The notes under the pieces are model-generated. The model saw only the letters and a program-made list of their open reading frames with translations. It searched no databases and was not told the origin of the DNA. A stretch of DNA of 64,000 nucleotides, taken from positions 85,092-149,091 of the forward strand of contig NZ_NWVL01000009.1 of NCBI RefSeq assembly GCF_002382885.1. Direction: 5' to 3'. Positions 35,056 to 45,800 of this stretch are shown in pieces. The stretch is from Streptomyces sp. WZ.A104 (GTDB lineage: Bacteria; Actinomycetota; Actinomycetes; Streptomycetales; Streptomycetaceae). The position numbers and the translations under genes were made by a program. The stretch's first letter is position 1; each line of letters starts with the position of its first letter.

Positions 35056-38052
35056 GTGATCGAGGCCAAAGGGGCGGGCGTGCGGCAAGAGTGGTCGCCA
35101 GAGGAGCTGTTGGCTAACTGGACGCTGGTAGACGGCGGCTGGGGCTTGGTGGCGAACAAGAGCGGGGCGACCCGGCTCGGCTTCAGTCTGTTGCTGAAGT
35201 TCTTCGAGCTGGAGGGCCGGTTTCCCGATGTGCTGGAAGAGGTCCCGCCGGCCGCGGTGGAGTACGTCGCCGATCTGGTGAAGGTCCCGGCTACCGACTT
35301 CGCGAAGTACACGCTGGTCGGCCGGACTGCCGAGTACCACCGCAAGCAGATCCGCGAGGCCCTGGGGTTCCGGCCGTCGACGGTGGCGGACGAGAAGGCG
35401 CTGGCGGAATGGCTGGCCGTGGAGGTCTGTCCGGTCGAGCTGGTGGAGGACCGGCAGCGCGAGGCCCTGCTGGTCGAGTGCCGGGCCCGGAAGATCGAAC
35501 CACCGGGCCGGACCCGGGTCGAGAAGGTCCTCGTCGCGGCGCGGGGCAAGTGGGAGAAGGCGTTCTGCGCTCGCACGATCGGCCGCCTGGGCGAGGCGGG
35601 CACGGATCGGCTGCTGTCCCTGGTGGCCGAGGACAACGAGTCGGGTACCGCCCTGCTGGCCGCGCTCAAGCGCGACCCTGGCGCGGTCGGCCTGGACTCC
35701 CTGCTCACGGAGATCACCAAGCTCAACGACGTGCGCAAGCTCGGGCTGCCCGATGGGCTGTTCGCGGACTGCTCGGAGAAGCTGGTGGCCGCCTGGCGGG
35801 CACGGGCGATCAAGATGTACCCCTCGGACTTCCGCGACACCAGCGAGGACGTACGGATCACCCTGCTCGCGGCGCTGTGCTCGTCCCGGCAGGCGGAGAT
35901 CACCGACGCCCTGGTCGACCTGCTGATCGCCTTGGTCCACAAGATCAATGCTCGTGCCGAGCGGCGGGTGGAGAAGCAGCTCACCGCCGAGTTGAAGAAG
36001 GTCCGCGGCAAGGAGGGCATCCTCTTCAAACTGGCGACGGCCGCCGTCGACAAGCCCGACGAGGTCGTACGCCGGGCCCTGTTCCCGGTGGTCGGGGAGA
36101 AGACGCTCCGCGAGCTGGTCGCCGAGGCGAAGGCGAACGAGAAGGTCTTCAAGGCTAAGGTCCGCACCACCCTGCGCTCCTCCTACAGCTCGTACTACCG
36201 GCAGATGCTGCCGCCGCTGCTGAACACCCTGGGCTTCAAGTGCAACAACACCGCCTACCGGCCGGTGATGGACGCGATGAAGCTGCTGAAGAAGTACGCC
36301 GACGTCGATGGCAAGACCCGCTTCTACGACGCCGGCGACGAAGTGCCGATGGACGGCGTGGTGCGCAAGGACTGGCGCGAGGCGGTCGTCGACGACAAGG
36401 GCAAGGTCGAGCGCATCCCGTACGAGCTGTGCGTACTGGTCGCGCTGCGGGACGCGGTACGGCGCCGCGAGATCTACGTCGAGGGCGCCGCCCGCTGGCG
36501 AAACCCGGAGTACGACCTGCCCGGGGACTTCGAGGCCACCCGCGCCGTGCACTACGCCGCGATCCGCCAGCCCGTGAACCCGAGGGCGTTCATCGCAGAC
36601 CTGAAGAAGCGCATGACCACGGGCATGGACCGGCTCTCCGCCGCACTCGCGGACGGCTCGGCGGGCGGGGTGAAGGTCACCACCCGCAAGGGTGAGCCGT
36701 GGATCACCGTGCCGAAGTTGGAGCCGCTGGCCGAGCCCACCGGTCTGGTGGCCCTCAAGGAAGAGGTCGCACGCCGCTGGGGCGTCCTGGACCTCCTGGA
36801 CGTGCTGAAGAACGCCGACTTCCTCAGCGGCTTCACCGAGGAGTTCGCCTCGGTGGCCGCCTACGAGCGTATCGAGCGTGACGTCCTCCAGCGCCGCCTG
36901 CTGCTGGCCCTCTTCGCATTGGGTACGAACATGGGTATCCGGGCGATCGTGGCGACCGGGGAGCACGGCGAGAGCGAGGCCGCGCTGCGGCACGTGCGCC
37001 GGCACTTCATCACCGTCGACAACCTCCGCGCCGCGGTCACCAGGCTGGTGAACGCCACCTTCGCCGCCCGCGACGCCGCCTGGTGGGGGCAGGGAACGGC
37101 GTGTGCGTCAGACTCGAAGAAGTTCGGGTCCTGGTCCTCGAACTTCATGACCGAGTACCACGCCCGCTACGGTGGCAACGGCGTGATGATCTACTGGCAC
37201 GTCGAGCGCAAGAATGTCTGCATCTATTCCCAGATCAAGAGCTGTTCGTCGTCCGAGGTCGCGGCGATGATCGAGGGCCTGCTGAGGCACTGCACGGACG
37301 CTGAGATCGAGTCCAACTACGTCGACACGCACGGCGCGAGTGTCGTCGGGTTTGCTTTCACCGAGCTGCTGAACTTCCGTCTGCTGCCGAGGCTGAAGAA
37401 CATCGGCAGCATCCGTCTGTACCGCCCGGACGACACCCCGTCCGGCTGGCCCGCGCTCGGCGCCTCGCTAACGCGGCCGATCCGCTGGGAACTGATCGAG
37501 CAGCAGTACGACCAGATGGTCAAGTACGCCACCGCGCTCCGGCTCGGCACCGCCGAGGCGGAACAGGTCCTGCGACGCTTCACCCGCGGCGGCCCCAAGC
37601 ACCCCACCTACCAGGCCCTCGAAGAACTCGGGCGCGCGGTGCGCACGGTCTTCGCCTGCGATTACCTGTCCAGTCCCGGCCTGCGCCGCGAGATCCACGG
37701 CGGGCTCCAGGTCGTGGAGAACTGGAACAGCGCGAACACCGTGCTCCACTATGGCAAAGACGGCGCCCTGACCGGACCGGACAAGGAGCACGCCGAAACC
37801 TCGATGCTCGCCCTGCACCTGCTCCAGTCCGCGCTCGTCCACGTCAACACCCTGCTGGTGCAGCAGGTCCTGGCTGAACCGGCCTGGGCGAAGAAGCTGA
37901 GCGACGAGGACCGGCGTGGACTGACCGCGCTGTTCTGGTCCAACGTCAACCCTTACGGCACTTTCCGCCTCGACATGGACAAGCGCCTCGACCTGGGGGC
38001 CGCCACTGCCGTGCTGCGCCCCCGTACTCCGGCGGATATCGTTGGCCGATAG
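35056..38052 (+). CDS. tnpA: Tn3-family transposase TnpA
   Basis: 998 aa, the normal size for this family. It binds the 38-bp ends and catalyses replicative transposition. The N-terminal half holds the end-binding domain; the C-terminal half has the RNase H-like core with catalytic D686 ([11 protein letters not shown]), D757 (YVDTHG) and E888 (VVENWNSAN). Other family marks are [14 protein letters not shown] and [14 protein letters not shown]. It starts GTG 35056 about 60 bp inside the left repeat. No frameshift or missing residue is visible, so it should be active. Confidence 0.93.
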   Translation: MIEAKGAGVRQEWSPEELLANWTLVDGGWGLVANKSGATRLGFSLLLKFFELEGRFPDVLEEVPPAAVEYVADLVKVPATDFAKYTLVGRTAEYHRKQIREALGFRPSTVADEKALAEWLAVEVCPVELVEDRQREALLVECRARKIEPPGRTRVEKVLVAARGKWEKAFCARTIGRLGEAGTDRLLSLVAEDNESGTALLAALKRDPGAVGLDSLLTEITKLNDVRKLGLPDGLFADCSEKLVAAWRARAIKMYPSDFRDTSEDVRITLLAALCSSRQAEITDALVDLLIALVHKINARAERRVEKQLTAELKKVRGKEGILFKLATAAVDKPDEVVRRALFPVVGEKTLRELVAEAKANEKVFKAKVRTTLRSSYSSYYRQMLPPLLNTLGFKCNNTAYRPVMDAMKLLKKYADVDGKTRFYDAGDEVPMDGVVRKDWREAVVDDKGKVERIPYELCVLVALRDAVRRREIYVEGAARWRNPEYDLPGDFEATRAVHYAAIRQPVNPRAFIADLKKRMTTGMDRLSAALADGSAGGVKVTTRKGEPWITVPKLEPLAEPTGLVALKEEVARRWGVLDLLDVLKNADFLSGFTEEFASVAAYERIERDVLQRRLLLALFALGTNMGIRAIVATGEHGESEAALRHVRRHFITVDNLRAAVTRLVNATFAARDAAWWGQGTACASDSKKFGSWSSNFMTEYHARYGGNGVMIYWHVERKNVCIYSQIKSCSSSEVAAMIEGLLRHCTDAEIESNYVDTHGASVVGFAFTELLNFRLLPRLKNIGSIRLYRPDDTPSGWPALGASLTRPIRWELIEQQYDQMVKYATALRLGTAEAEQVLRRFTRGGPKHPTYQALEELGRAVRTVFACDYLSSPGLRREIHGGLQVVENWNSANTVLHYGKDGALTGPDKEHAETSMLALHLLQSALVHVNTLLVQQVLAEPAWAKKLSDEDRRGLTALFWSNVNPYGTFRLDMDKRLDLGAATAVLRPRTPADIVGR

Positions 38053-38141
38053 ACCACACGGACTTGATAAAGGCTGAGACCTGCCCTTTCAGGCATTCTG
38101 ACGGACTATAACCTGCCCCTGACTGACAGAGACGAGGGATC

Positions 38142-40082
38142 GTGGGTGCAGAGCAGCAGGACGTTGTTGGAATACGAGTGGCTGAGCCGGAGCCCTCGTG
38201 CGTGACTTTGTACCGGCGCGTTGTGGCGGCATCAGCCGCTCCGCTGTACGAGGTCGCGGAGTTCCGCGGGCCCGAACGAGTCCTGACTCCGATCTCGGAC
38301 CCCGATGCGGCAGAGCCGCGGGTGCGCCTGCTCTACCCTGCCGAAGCTCTGCTGCCTGTCCGGAACACCGACATTCCGGGGGACTCCTCCGCCCCGTGTC
38401 ACGACGCGACGAAGGAGTGGCAGCGGCAGGTGGCACTGCTGGTGGGGGCCATGCGCGCTCCCGCTGGCGATCACCAGGGCATCGCCGGACTGTTCGAACG
38501 GGCTGTGCTGGCCATGCTCCGGACGATGGCGCCCGAGTCTGAAGCGAATCCCCAAGCCGCTGCTCCTGCGGCCGGGCGCGTCGCCGACGTGGAGGAGGTC
38601 TCCTCCTGCCCGGCCCAGGGCGCGGTCACCCGCTGGCACCGGCCCCAGGCCACGGGCCGGCAGCGTCCCGTTCCCGACTGCGGCTGCACCGCTGACGCTC
38701 CGTGCCTGCCAGCATGGTCTTCGTCCCATGTTCCGCCGATCCGGCCGGGGCTGACCTGGGAGGAGCTGGAGCTCTCGGCCACCCAGTCGGCTCTGGTGCG
38801 CGAGGCCCGGTCGACGGGCATTGCGCCGGAGGCATTGCGCGCTACCAAAGCCCGCCCGCCACGGAACGAAGGTGGACTGTGGGCTCGTGCCGTCGCGGTA
38901 TGGAATCTGCACGGCCCGCTCGCCTCCCGTGTGCACGGGGTCCCGGTGGTGGCCATGGCCCCGTGCTGGAGGCTGGTGGTGGACGGTGATCCGGTGGCGA
39001 CGGGCCGTACCGCGATCTTCCCCTACCAAGACGACGCGCACATCACCGAGCCCTCGCTTGCCGGCCCCGGTGGTCAAGCGCACGCAACGGCGGCGCGGCA
39101 GGAGGTGCTGCGCTGGGCGGGGGATGAGCGCTTGCGCGAAACAGCCGTCTCAGTCGCTCTGGAGGGCATTTGGACGGCATTTCTCGAAGCGGCCCAGCGT
39201 CGGCCGGGAGGCCATCGCGAGGTGCCCCGGTACGACGTGGTGAGCGTTGCGGAACGGCAGATCGTCCTCACCGTCGAGACCACCATTCCCCACATCGCAC
39301 TGCTCCACGACGCAGACGAGTGGTCGCTCGATGACCTCGCGTTGTCCCAGGCCTACAGCGCATACAGCGACCTGGGCAGCGACCTTCGCCGCCGCGTGCT
39401 CAGCAACGGCCTGCTGGTCGGTGCGGGACTCGACGCGCTCCCGGGAATGCCTGGCGCCCCGGCTGCCTACCGGGCGCTCTCCCGCTCCCTCCTGGCGGCG
39501 GCCAGGAGCCGTCCGCACACCCCCGCTTCCCAGGTTGTGGCGTGGACCGCGGTATGGAACGCCGCCAACGGTCGTCACCGCATCGCAGAGCGGGCAGCCG
39601 GGCTGCCCTACGAATGGCTCGCCCACCGGTGGCCGACACTCCAGGCCGACCAGGACGACTGGGATGCGGTAGAGCAGGGACTTTGTACTCGGATTTACGA
39701 GCGGTTGAGGAACGACGGGCTGCTGCCGAACGGCCGCCAGACACGATGCGATCACTGCGGCCAGCTACCCGCATGGGCAGCTGCGGTGCACACCGCACTT
39801 CCCGAACCGGCCGAAGCAGCCTGCGCCATCACACGCTTCATCACCGGTACCAGGGTCCACGACAGTGATCCGGACTGTCCGGGTACGGACCGGACCCCGG
39901 CGAGCGAGTTCTCCGGGGCAATCGCCCTGCTCGTACACAGGTATCTCCGCAGCGGCGCCCTGTACGACCTCGGCTGGCTCCTTCACGGCGCCATCTGGTT
40001 CCACGAGGCACTGCACTTGCGCGCCTGCATCGTGGACCTGATCGGCGGGGGATCTGATCAGCTCTCACCGGAGGACTGGTAA
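38142..40082 (+). CDS. Large unknown Tn3 passenger protein
   Basis: 646 aa from a GTG with GAGGGA just upstream. I do not recognise it. Cysteine clusters near residue 180 (DCGCTADAPC) and residue 535 (CDHCGQ) may bind zinc. The middle is mixed alpha/beta (AVWNLHGPLASRVHGVPVVA) and the C-terminal part helical. It lies between tnpA and the presumed res site, where Tn3-type elements carry cargo. No known resistance or catabolic signature is visible. Confidence 0.6.
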   Translation: MGAEQQDVVGIRVAEPEPSCVTLYRRVVAASAAPLYEVAEFRGPERVLTPISDPDAAEPRVRLLYPAEALLPVRNTDIPGDSSAPCHDATKEWQRQVALLVGAMRAPAGDHQGIAGLFERAVLAMLRTMAPESEANPQAAAPAAGRVADVEEVSSCPAQGAVTRWHRPQATGRQRPVPDCGCTADAPCLPAWSSSHVPPIRPGLTWEELELSATQSALVREARSTGIAPEALRATKARPPRNEGGLWARAVAVWNLHGPLASRVHGVPVVAMAPCWRLVVDGDPVATGRTAIFPYQDDAHITEPSLAGPGGQAHATAARQEVLRWAGDERLRETAVSVALEGIWTAFLEAAQRRPGGHREVPRYDVVSVAERQIVLTVETTIPHIALLHDADEWSLDDLALSQAYSAYSDLGSDLRRRVLSNGLLVGAGLDALPGMPGAPAAYRALSRSLLAAARSRPHTPASQVVAWTAVWNAANGRHRIAERAAGLPYEWLAHRWPTLQADQDDWDAVEQGLCTRIYERLRNDGLLPNGRQTRCDHCGQLPAWAAAVHTALPEPAEAACAITRFITGTRVHDSDPDCPGTDRTPASEFSGAIALLVHRYLRSGALYDLGWLLHGAIWFHEALHLRACIVDLIGGGSDQLSPEDW

Positions 40083-40097
40083 CTGCCCGCCGGAGCC

Positions 40098-40209
40098 GTT
40101 TCATAGGTGGTCGCCTGTGAAACACCCCCGCCCCCGAACCGCGACCTCGATCAATCTTGTTTCATGGGTCGTTGCATAGCCCTAGCGAGTTGAAACGCAC
40201 CTATGAAAC
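40098..40209. other. Candidate res recombination site
   Basis: 112 bp of phased inverted repeats. GTTTCATAGG...CCTGTGAAAC (40098-40123) forms one dyad, GTTTCATGGG...GTTGAAAC (40159-40196) a longer one, and ACCTATGAAAC (40199-40209) mirrors the first arm. Two or three dyads with unequal spacers over ~110 bp is the usual res layout for a serine resolvase, and this is the only intergenic gap of that size in the element. Confidence 0.65.
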
Positions 40210-40245
40210 ACTCGGCGCGTCGAAGTCGCCCACGAGGGAGTTGCA

Positions 40246-40554
40246 ATGAACGCACTTGACCCCATGCACTTGCGCATCCGCGGAACGGACGGAGACGACT
40301 GGAAGGTCTTGGTCCTGGACGACCCGCAGACAGAGCTGGACAAGATCCAAGCCCGCATCGACGCCGGCGAGGTCTTCACCACGGTCACCGTGACCACCAG
40401 CCACACCGGCCTGGACCGCACCCTGGACGTAGCCCTCGACTCCCCGGTGGCCTCCTGCGAACTCCTGCCACCGCAACCCACCACGATCACCGGAACCCTC
40501 ACCCCGCAGCCGGGCGGCCGACTCACCATTACGCCAGAGGGCGACGCCCGGTGA
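40246..40554 (+). CDS. Small hypothetical protein of the Tn3 element
   Basis: 102 aa with a GGGAG ribosome-binding site. It looks like a single beta-rich domain (LRIRGTDGDDWKVLVLDD, VFTTVTVTTSHTGLDRTLDV, GRLTITPEGDAR). Its stop overlaps the next gene's GTG start (GTGA), so it begins a three-gene run ending in the resolvase. It starts 37 bp after the presumed res site and could regulate the resolvase; that is inference. Confidence 0.6.
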   Translation: MNALDPMHLRIRGTDGDDWKVLVLDDPQTELDKIQARIDAGEVFTTVTVTTSHTGLDRTLDVALDSPVASCELLPPQPTTITGTLTPQPGGRLTITPEGDAR

Positions 40555-40979
40555 GCAGCGCGCCCCGGGAGGAGAGCCACCCGTACTTCGCCTGCCCGTC
40601 GTGCGGGATCGTCGGTGAGCCGGACTCCGTCGACTACGCGCTCAGCGCGGACCGCGAGCATGTCGACTGGAGCGTGCCCCTGAAGGTCAGCTGCGGCTCC
40701 TGCCGCAGCTACTCCCAGATCACCCGCACCGATGTGCTGGACCGCGATGCCGGACATGCCTGCTCCCGCTGCGGACATCGAACTGCTTGCCCCGCTCGCG
40801 CGGACCGGGTCTGTTGCCGGGGCTGCGGCCTCAACGAGCCCGGTCCCGCAGCAACCGGCGCCCGCGCTGAGCATCTGGGTGATGTCGAGCGGGCCGCCGA
40901 CCAGTGGGCCGTGGCCCAGGTCCGCGTCGCCAAGGACGACGCACGTGAGCGCGGCACCCTGCCCTGGTGGACCTCATGA
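40551..40979 (+). CDS. Zinc-ribbon protein of the Tn3 element
   Basis: 142 aa with four cysteine pairs: ACPSCGIVG, SCGSCRSY, CSRCGHRTAC and VCCRGCGLNE. These should make one or two zinc ribbons, which commonly bind nucleic acid or mediate protein contacts. The C-terminus is helical (VERAADQWAVAQVRVAKDDA). It overlaps both neighbours by 4 bp, so it is co-translated with the resolvase. Confidence 0.65.
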   Translation: MSSAPREESHPYFACPSCGIVGEPDSVDYALSADREHVDWSVPLKVSCGSCRSYSQITRTDVLDRDAGHACSRCGHRTACPARADRVCCRGCGLNEPGPAATGARAEHLGDVERAADQWAVAQVRVAKDDARERGTLPWWTS

Positions 40980-41863
40980 GCGCACTCGCAACGACGACTG
41001 ACAGCCACCTGCTCGTCGAGGCTCGCCCCTGCCCGATGTCCACCTGCGCCGCCCCGGCCGGATCGCCCTGCCGGACCGGCAAGGGCAAGGTCGCCATCCA
41101 GTACCACACCGCCCGCTTCCGGCTCGTGCCCCAGCTCGCGAAGACGCTCAACGTCCCCACCCCGCCCGTACGCAAGCCCGGCTCAGCCTGGGTGGAACTA
41201 CCGCGGCCGCGGAACGAGGGAGCAGAACCGGCCGGTCACGTCCGCCTCGGCTACGCCCGAGCCTCCACTGCCCGGCAGTCCCTCGATACTCAGCTCGACT
41301 CACTCACCGAGGCCGGGGTGACCCGGATCTTCTCCGAGAAGATCTCCACCCGCGCCACCCGGCGTCCCGAGCTGGACAAGGCCGTCGCGCTCGCCCGCGA
41401 GATCCGCGCCTCCGGGGCGGCTGTCACGCTCGTCGTCCACGAGCACAAGCGCCTTGGCCGCGGTATCGACCTCGCCACCCTCGCGGAAGAGCTGAAAGCG
41501 TCCGACGTCGGGCTGGAGTTCCTCACTGGCGAGCTCAAAGGCTCGCACGATCCCTCCGGCGTCGTGTTCACCGTGCTCGCCGCGCTGTCCGGCATGGAAC
41601 GCGAGTACGTCCGCGACCGCACCCTCGAAGGCCACGAATCCGCCCGCAAGCGCGGCAAAACCATCGGCGGCGCCGGTGTTACCGACGACGACATGCTGTC
41701 CATGGCACTCCACCTGCGCGACCAGGAGATGAGCCTTCGCGACATCGCCAAGCGGCTCGTCATCACCACCGGAACGAAGAAGGGCCAACACCCCTCACCC
41801 GCCACCGTCATGCGGATGCTGCGCGAGTACGACGAGAAGGTCGCCACGGTGGCCAGCGTGTGA
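40976..41863 (+). CDS. tnpR: Serine recombinase (resolvase)
   Basis: 295 aa from ATG 40976 (ATGA overlap with the upstream stop); GTG 40967 is also in frame. The catalytic domain begins near residue 83: LGYARASTARQSLDTQLDSL with the nucleophilic serine in RAST, then LVVHEHKRLGRGIDLA, FLTGELKGSHDPSG and LAALSGMEREYVRDRTLEG. A C-terminal helix-turn-helix (MSLRDIAKRLVITTGTKKGQ) binds the site. The ~80-residue N-terminal extension has a zinc-like CPMSTCAAPAGSPC...YHTARF motif not found in classic TnpR. It should resolve cointegrates at res. Confidence 0.88.
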   Translation: MSALATTTDSHLLVEARPCPMSTCAAPAGSPCRTGKGKVAIQYHTARFRLVPQLAKTLNVPTPPVRKPGSAWVELPRPRNEGAEPAGHVRLGYARASTARQSLDTQLDSLTEAGVTRIFSEKISTRATRRPELDKAVALAREIRASGAAVTLVVHEHKRLGRGIDLATLAEELKASDVGLEFLTGELKGSHDPSGVVFTVLAALSGMEREYVRDRTLEGHESARKRGKTIGGAGVTDDDMLSMALHLRDQEMSLRDIAKRLVITTGTKKGQHPSPATVMRMLREYDEKVATVASV

Positions 41864-41871
41864 TCACCCGC

Positions 41872-41909
41872 TACTTTGCGGCTGGTGTCTGAGCTAGGAC
41901 TTCGGGGCC
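41872..41909 (-). repeat. Right terminal inverted repeat
   Basis: 38 bp, reverse complement of the left end apart from two adjacent bases. It begins 8 bp after the resolvase stop. Confidence 0.9.
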
Positions 41910-41914
41910 GTGTC
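41910..41914. repeat. Target-site duplication, right copy
   Basis: GTGTC, identical to 34951-34955. Confidence 0.9.
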
Positions 41915-42871
41915 GCTGAGGCTGTACCCGCAGATGCCGCCTGTGGGTTGAAGTCCGAGCGCCGCCACGACGCTGGCGGCGGGTGCAAGGACGTACGGGG
42001 GCAGGCCGGGACCGCTGCGGCGCGGGGGCGCGTCGACCATGGGCGTGGCGCTGGCGTCGGTGATGGCCACGAGGGCCTGGTCCGTGGTGCTGATGTGCTC
42101 GGCTGCCGCCTCCGGCCGGGTGAGGGCAGGTGCCAGGCGCTGCAACGGGCGGGTCCACAGCTGCCAGGGAGCCTGGGAGACGGGCAGCGTACCGGGTGGT
42201 GGATCGTCGTCGGCAGCTTCGAGACCGACGATGATCAGTACTTGGCGGGCGGGCTGGTCTGGGTAGCGGCGTGCGGGAGTGCGTTGCCGCTCGATCAGTC
42301 CGATCTGCACCCAGCCCGCGTGTGGCCCGTCGTCCACCCGGGCGAAGGCCCGGGCGGCTTCCGGCAGGGACCGCAGGCCCGCGACCGAAGCGAGACCGAG
42401 CGGCGGCCAAGGCTCTTGCTCCTGGTGGCTGTCGCTGAACCAGGGCGCGGGATCGAGTGACCAGCCCAGCGCCCCGGGGCGGGTCAGGGGCCGGGGAACG
42501 CGGGCGAGTTCGCCGCGCAGGGCCGGTCGGGCATCATCGCGCAGGCGTGCGGCCGCGCCGCGTTCGAAGGCCTGGGCGTTGACCAGGTGTCCGGCTTGGG
42601 CGAGCGCGGCACGCAGGCCTGCCGCGGCCTTCTGCAGGGCGTCTTCGGCGGTGGCCCGATTGGCGAGATAGGCGTCGGGGAACTGGTCGCTGCTGGGGTG
42701 GGTCAGCAGGTCCAGCTGGGTGCGCATCAGCGGCTCGAGATGGCCGGGGACGGCTGCGGCCACGAGGTCGATGACGGTCTCACGCAGCCCGGGAGCGTGG
42801 CCAGCGGCGTCGATGCGGGCGCCCAGGAAGCGGTCGACGAGGTGGGTCGCATAGCGCCGGGGGTCCTTCAT
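41915..42871 (-). pseudogene. 5' part of the transposon-split partner gene
   Basis: 319 codons (MKDPRRYATHLVDRFLGARI ... GGICGYSLS) that run into the transposon end and stop in its terminal repeat. Joined to 34728-34955 they give a 394-aa protein. The ATG overlaps the stop of the Avs-like ATPase gene (ATGA), so the intact protein was co-translated with it. I do not recognise the family; the N-terminal ~150 residues are helical and the rest mixed. A truncated 324-aa product might still be made. Confidence 0.8.
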
Positions 42872-45800
42872 GCGCTGTCCTCGCTGCTGAGATCGGCGGC
42901 GATGGCGTGGGCAAGTGTCGGATGGGCCGCGGTTGCCGGAGGGGAGGGCGGCTGATGTCCGGCGAGGGTGAGGACGGCGGAGGCTTCCACCCGCACGGAC
43001 AGCATGTCGCTGGTGCACAGGGCCACGAGCTGCTCATGCAGAGCGGCATCCAGGGGCCCGTCCGGCAGATGGCTGTGCAGGACGGTCAGGAGCCAGGTCA
43101 AAGGCCCGGCGCCGAGGTCGAAGGACAAGACGTGCGCCAGCGCGGCCTGTGTCTGGCGGGGGCGGGCGGCCAGCAGGACCGTCGCCGACAGCAGGGCGCG
43201 GCGCTTGTCGCCGCGTTCGGGCAGGGCGATGGTGGCCACGGCAAGGCGGCACAATGCGGTGTCGATGTCGTGCTGTGCGGTCGGCTCCGGCACTGGCTGG
43301 TAGGCGCCGTCGCTGAGGCAGGCATCGCCGGGCAGACGGTGGGCGATGACGTCATACGCGGCGTCCCAGCAGGCGAGCGCGTCGGCAGCCGGGGGCCGGG
43401 AGACGTCTGGGGGCTGGATGGCGAACGCCGAGACCAAGGCCTGGCTGACGCCGACGGTGCGTCCGTAGGACGGGTTGGCGACGGCGCTGGCCACATGGTC
43501 CGCGAGGTCTTGCCTTGCGACAGCGGCATCCGCGGTGTGCGCCTGCTGCCATAGCTCCAGGCGGTCGTTGCCGGCGAAAGACCGCCATCCGCCGCCGCCT
43601 CGGATCTTGGTGTAGGCGAGCATGCCGGCCGTCGCGGCGAGCGGGCCGAAGACGTCGGGGGCGATGCCACGGCGCAGATGAAGCCCGGCAGCCACATCGG
43701 CGAGGACATCGACGGGGCCAGAGGCGCTCATCTCCTGGGCGATCCGGTGCAACAACTGGGCGGCCTCGTCGGGACCCTGGCGTTCAGTGACCTCCACCAG
43801 CCGCCATCCGACCGCGTTGGCCAGCGCATCGGCCGACCACCGGGGCCCCGTGGGATCGTCGTACGCCTTGCTGCTGCAGTCACGGACCGCGGCGAGGACA
43901 CCGGCCGCGCCTTGCGGCAGCACGGGGCGCTGCTGGGCGTGCAGAAAGGCGCCGGTGGGGTAACGCCTATGGGAGCCGGACCAGTTGCGGGAGGATGTGC
44001 TGGGCACGGGCCTGGGCGTCCAGGGCGGGCCGCCCTCACCGCCCAGACGCTGTGCCGCCGCACGCAGGGCAGGACTCGGCGTGTCCCCGGCCAGGTGCGA
44101 TGCGTGGATCAGTGTCTGGTCGTCGTAGGTGGAGGTGATCGCGTTGGCGAGCACCGGCAGGAGACGCAGAGCATGGGCTGCGTCGTCGCTGGGCAGGTCG
44201 GCGAGCCTGCCCAGCAGGGCGATGTCGGAGTCGAGGCTGCGGCCACGGGAACCTGCGGCGATACGGAGCGCTGCCAGGACGACGGGGTCGGCTGAGTCGG
44301 CCTGCATGGCCAGCAGCTGCTGGTGGGCCGCGTCCACCCGGGCATCGGGCAGTCCCGGCTCGGTCAGCAGCACCAGGGCGGCCAGCTGCGAGGCGGCTCG
44401 CGGATCCAGGCGCGCGAGAAGACGCCACCACTCCTGTGGTGTTCCCGCCGTGCCCCGTCCGTCGGTGCATTCTGCAACGAGATACACGAGCGGCTGCGTA
44501 CGTGCCAGCCGTACCCGTGCCTGGACGGGGTCGGCCTGCACAAGCTGGGGGAGTGGATCCAGCAGTTCCTCGATGGTGATGTCCTTGTGGCCGCCATAGG
44601 CGCCCATGTAGCGGGCGGCACGTTCCCAGCAGCGCCGCGCCTCGTCCGGGTCGTCGCAGGCGAGACTCACGCGGGCCATCTCGAGTTCGAAGTCGGCGTC
44701 CTCCGCATACATGGAACGGCGGTCGGCCTGCGCCGTGCGCAGTGTGCGCATCAGCTCGTGGATGATGTCGGACCCGGCCTGGCCCACGCTGTGGGCCAGC
44801 AGGGACAGCAGCTCCGTGGTGATCAGGGGACCGGACCCGGCCATGCCCATCAGGGATGTGGTGGTGCCTCGGCTGACGGTCTGCAGGGACGTGATGCTCA
44901 GGGCGACGTCGTTGCCGCGCAGCAGGGCGACCGCCTCGTGCAGCACCTGCCGCACGAGGCGGTGGATGTCGCCAAGCTCGCTGGCATTGGGTTGGCCCGT
45001 GAACGCGGCAGCGTGCTGGGCCAGTTGCTCAAGCGCCACACGGGCGGCAGTGGACGCACGCTCGGCGGGGATCCGGCCCGCATCGACGTCGCGGCCCAGA
45101 CCGAGCGTGGTGACAGTGAACCGCAGCCAGGCACGATAGAAACCCTCGCCGTCCAGGAGGGCCAGCAGCCGGGTGGGCGCCTGCGGATCAGCGGCCTGGG
45201 CCACCTCCAGCAGCTCCAGCCACCTGCTGACCGGCCCCGACAGATCGCCGTAACGGCCAGTCAGCACCGCGTGGGTTGCTTCCTGAAGCACCGTGGTGAC
45301 GTCGTCCCCGCGGAAGACCTCCTCGGCCAGGTCAGCCACCGGCACGCCCTGGTCCAGTAGACGTCGTAGGCCGCACGGAGCGCTGGCCCAGGCCGCGACG
45401 GCCAGTGTGCGCGCCGACGGCAGTATCCCGCCCGCGCCGTCGTGGGCGTCGGCGAGATGCAGCAGAAGGGCCGCACGCCGCTCGGGACGCTCGATGAGCG
45501 CCGCGCTCTCCAGCAGCGGCTCGGCGCCGAGGCAGTCCAGCAGCACACCGAGCGCCGGTTCGGGGGAGTCCAATGCCTCCTGATCAAGGAACCGGGCCAC
45601 CCGCTGAGCAAGCGTGAGCGGGTGGCCTTCCGGCGACTCGCGCTTGTCGGTGCCATGGCCAGGCAGCCTGATCCGCCCACGCAACTCCGCCAGGAACACC
45701 GCCTCATCGCCCGCGGAACCGTCGTGGCCAGACTTACCACCGCGATCCTTGTCCCAGGCCGTCAGATACGCCTCCCACGGGGCGGCGAACCCGGCCCGGT

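Larger units (their letters stand above)
34956..41909 (+). mobile_element. Tn3-family transposon (6,954 bp)
   Basis: Bounded by 38-bp inverted repeats (36 of 38 identical), with a 5-bp GTGTC duplication. It encodes a full-length TnpA, a serine recombinase, a candidate res site and three unrecognised passengers. All genes point right. It has inserted into the gene downstream of the Avs-like ATPase. The near-perfect ends, the intact genes and the intact target duplication suggest a recent insertion. Confidence 0.92.

Noticed and set aside
34888..37005. Long minus-strand open frame opposite the Tn3 transposase
   Set aside because: It mirrors third-position GC bias of tnpA, has no family motifs, and crosses the transposon end.
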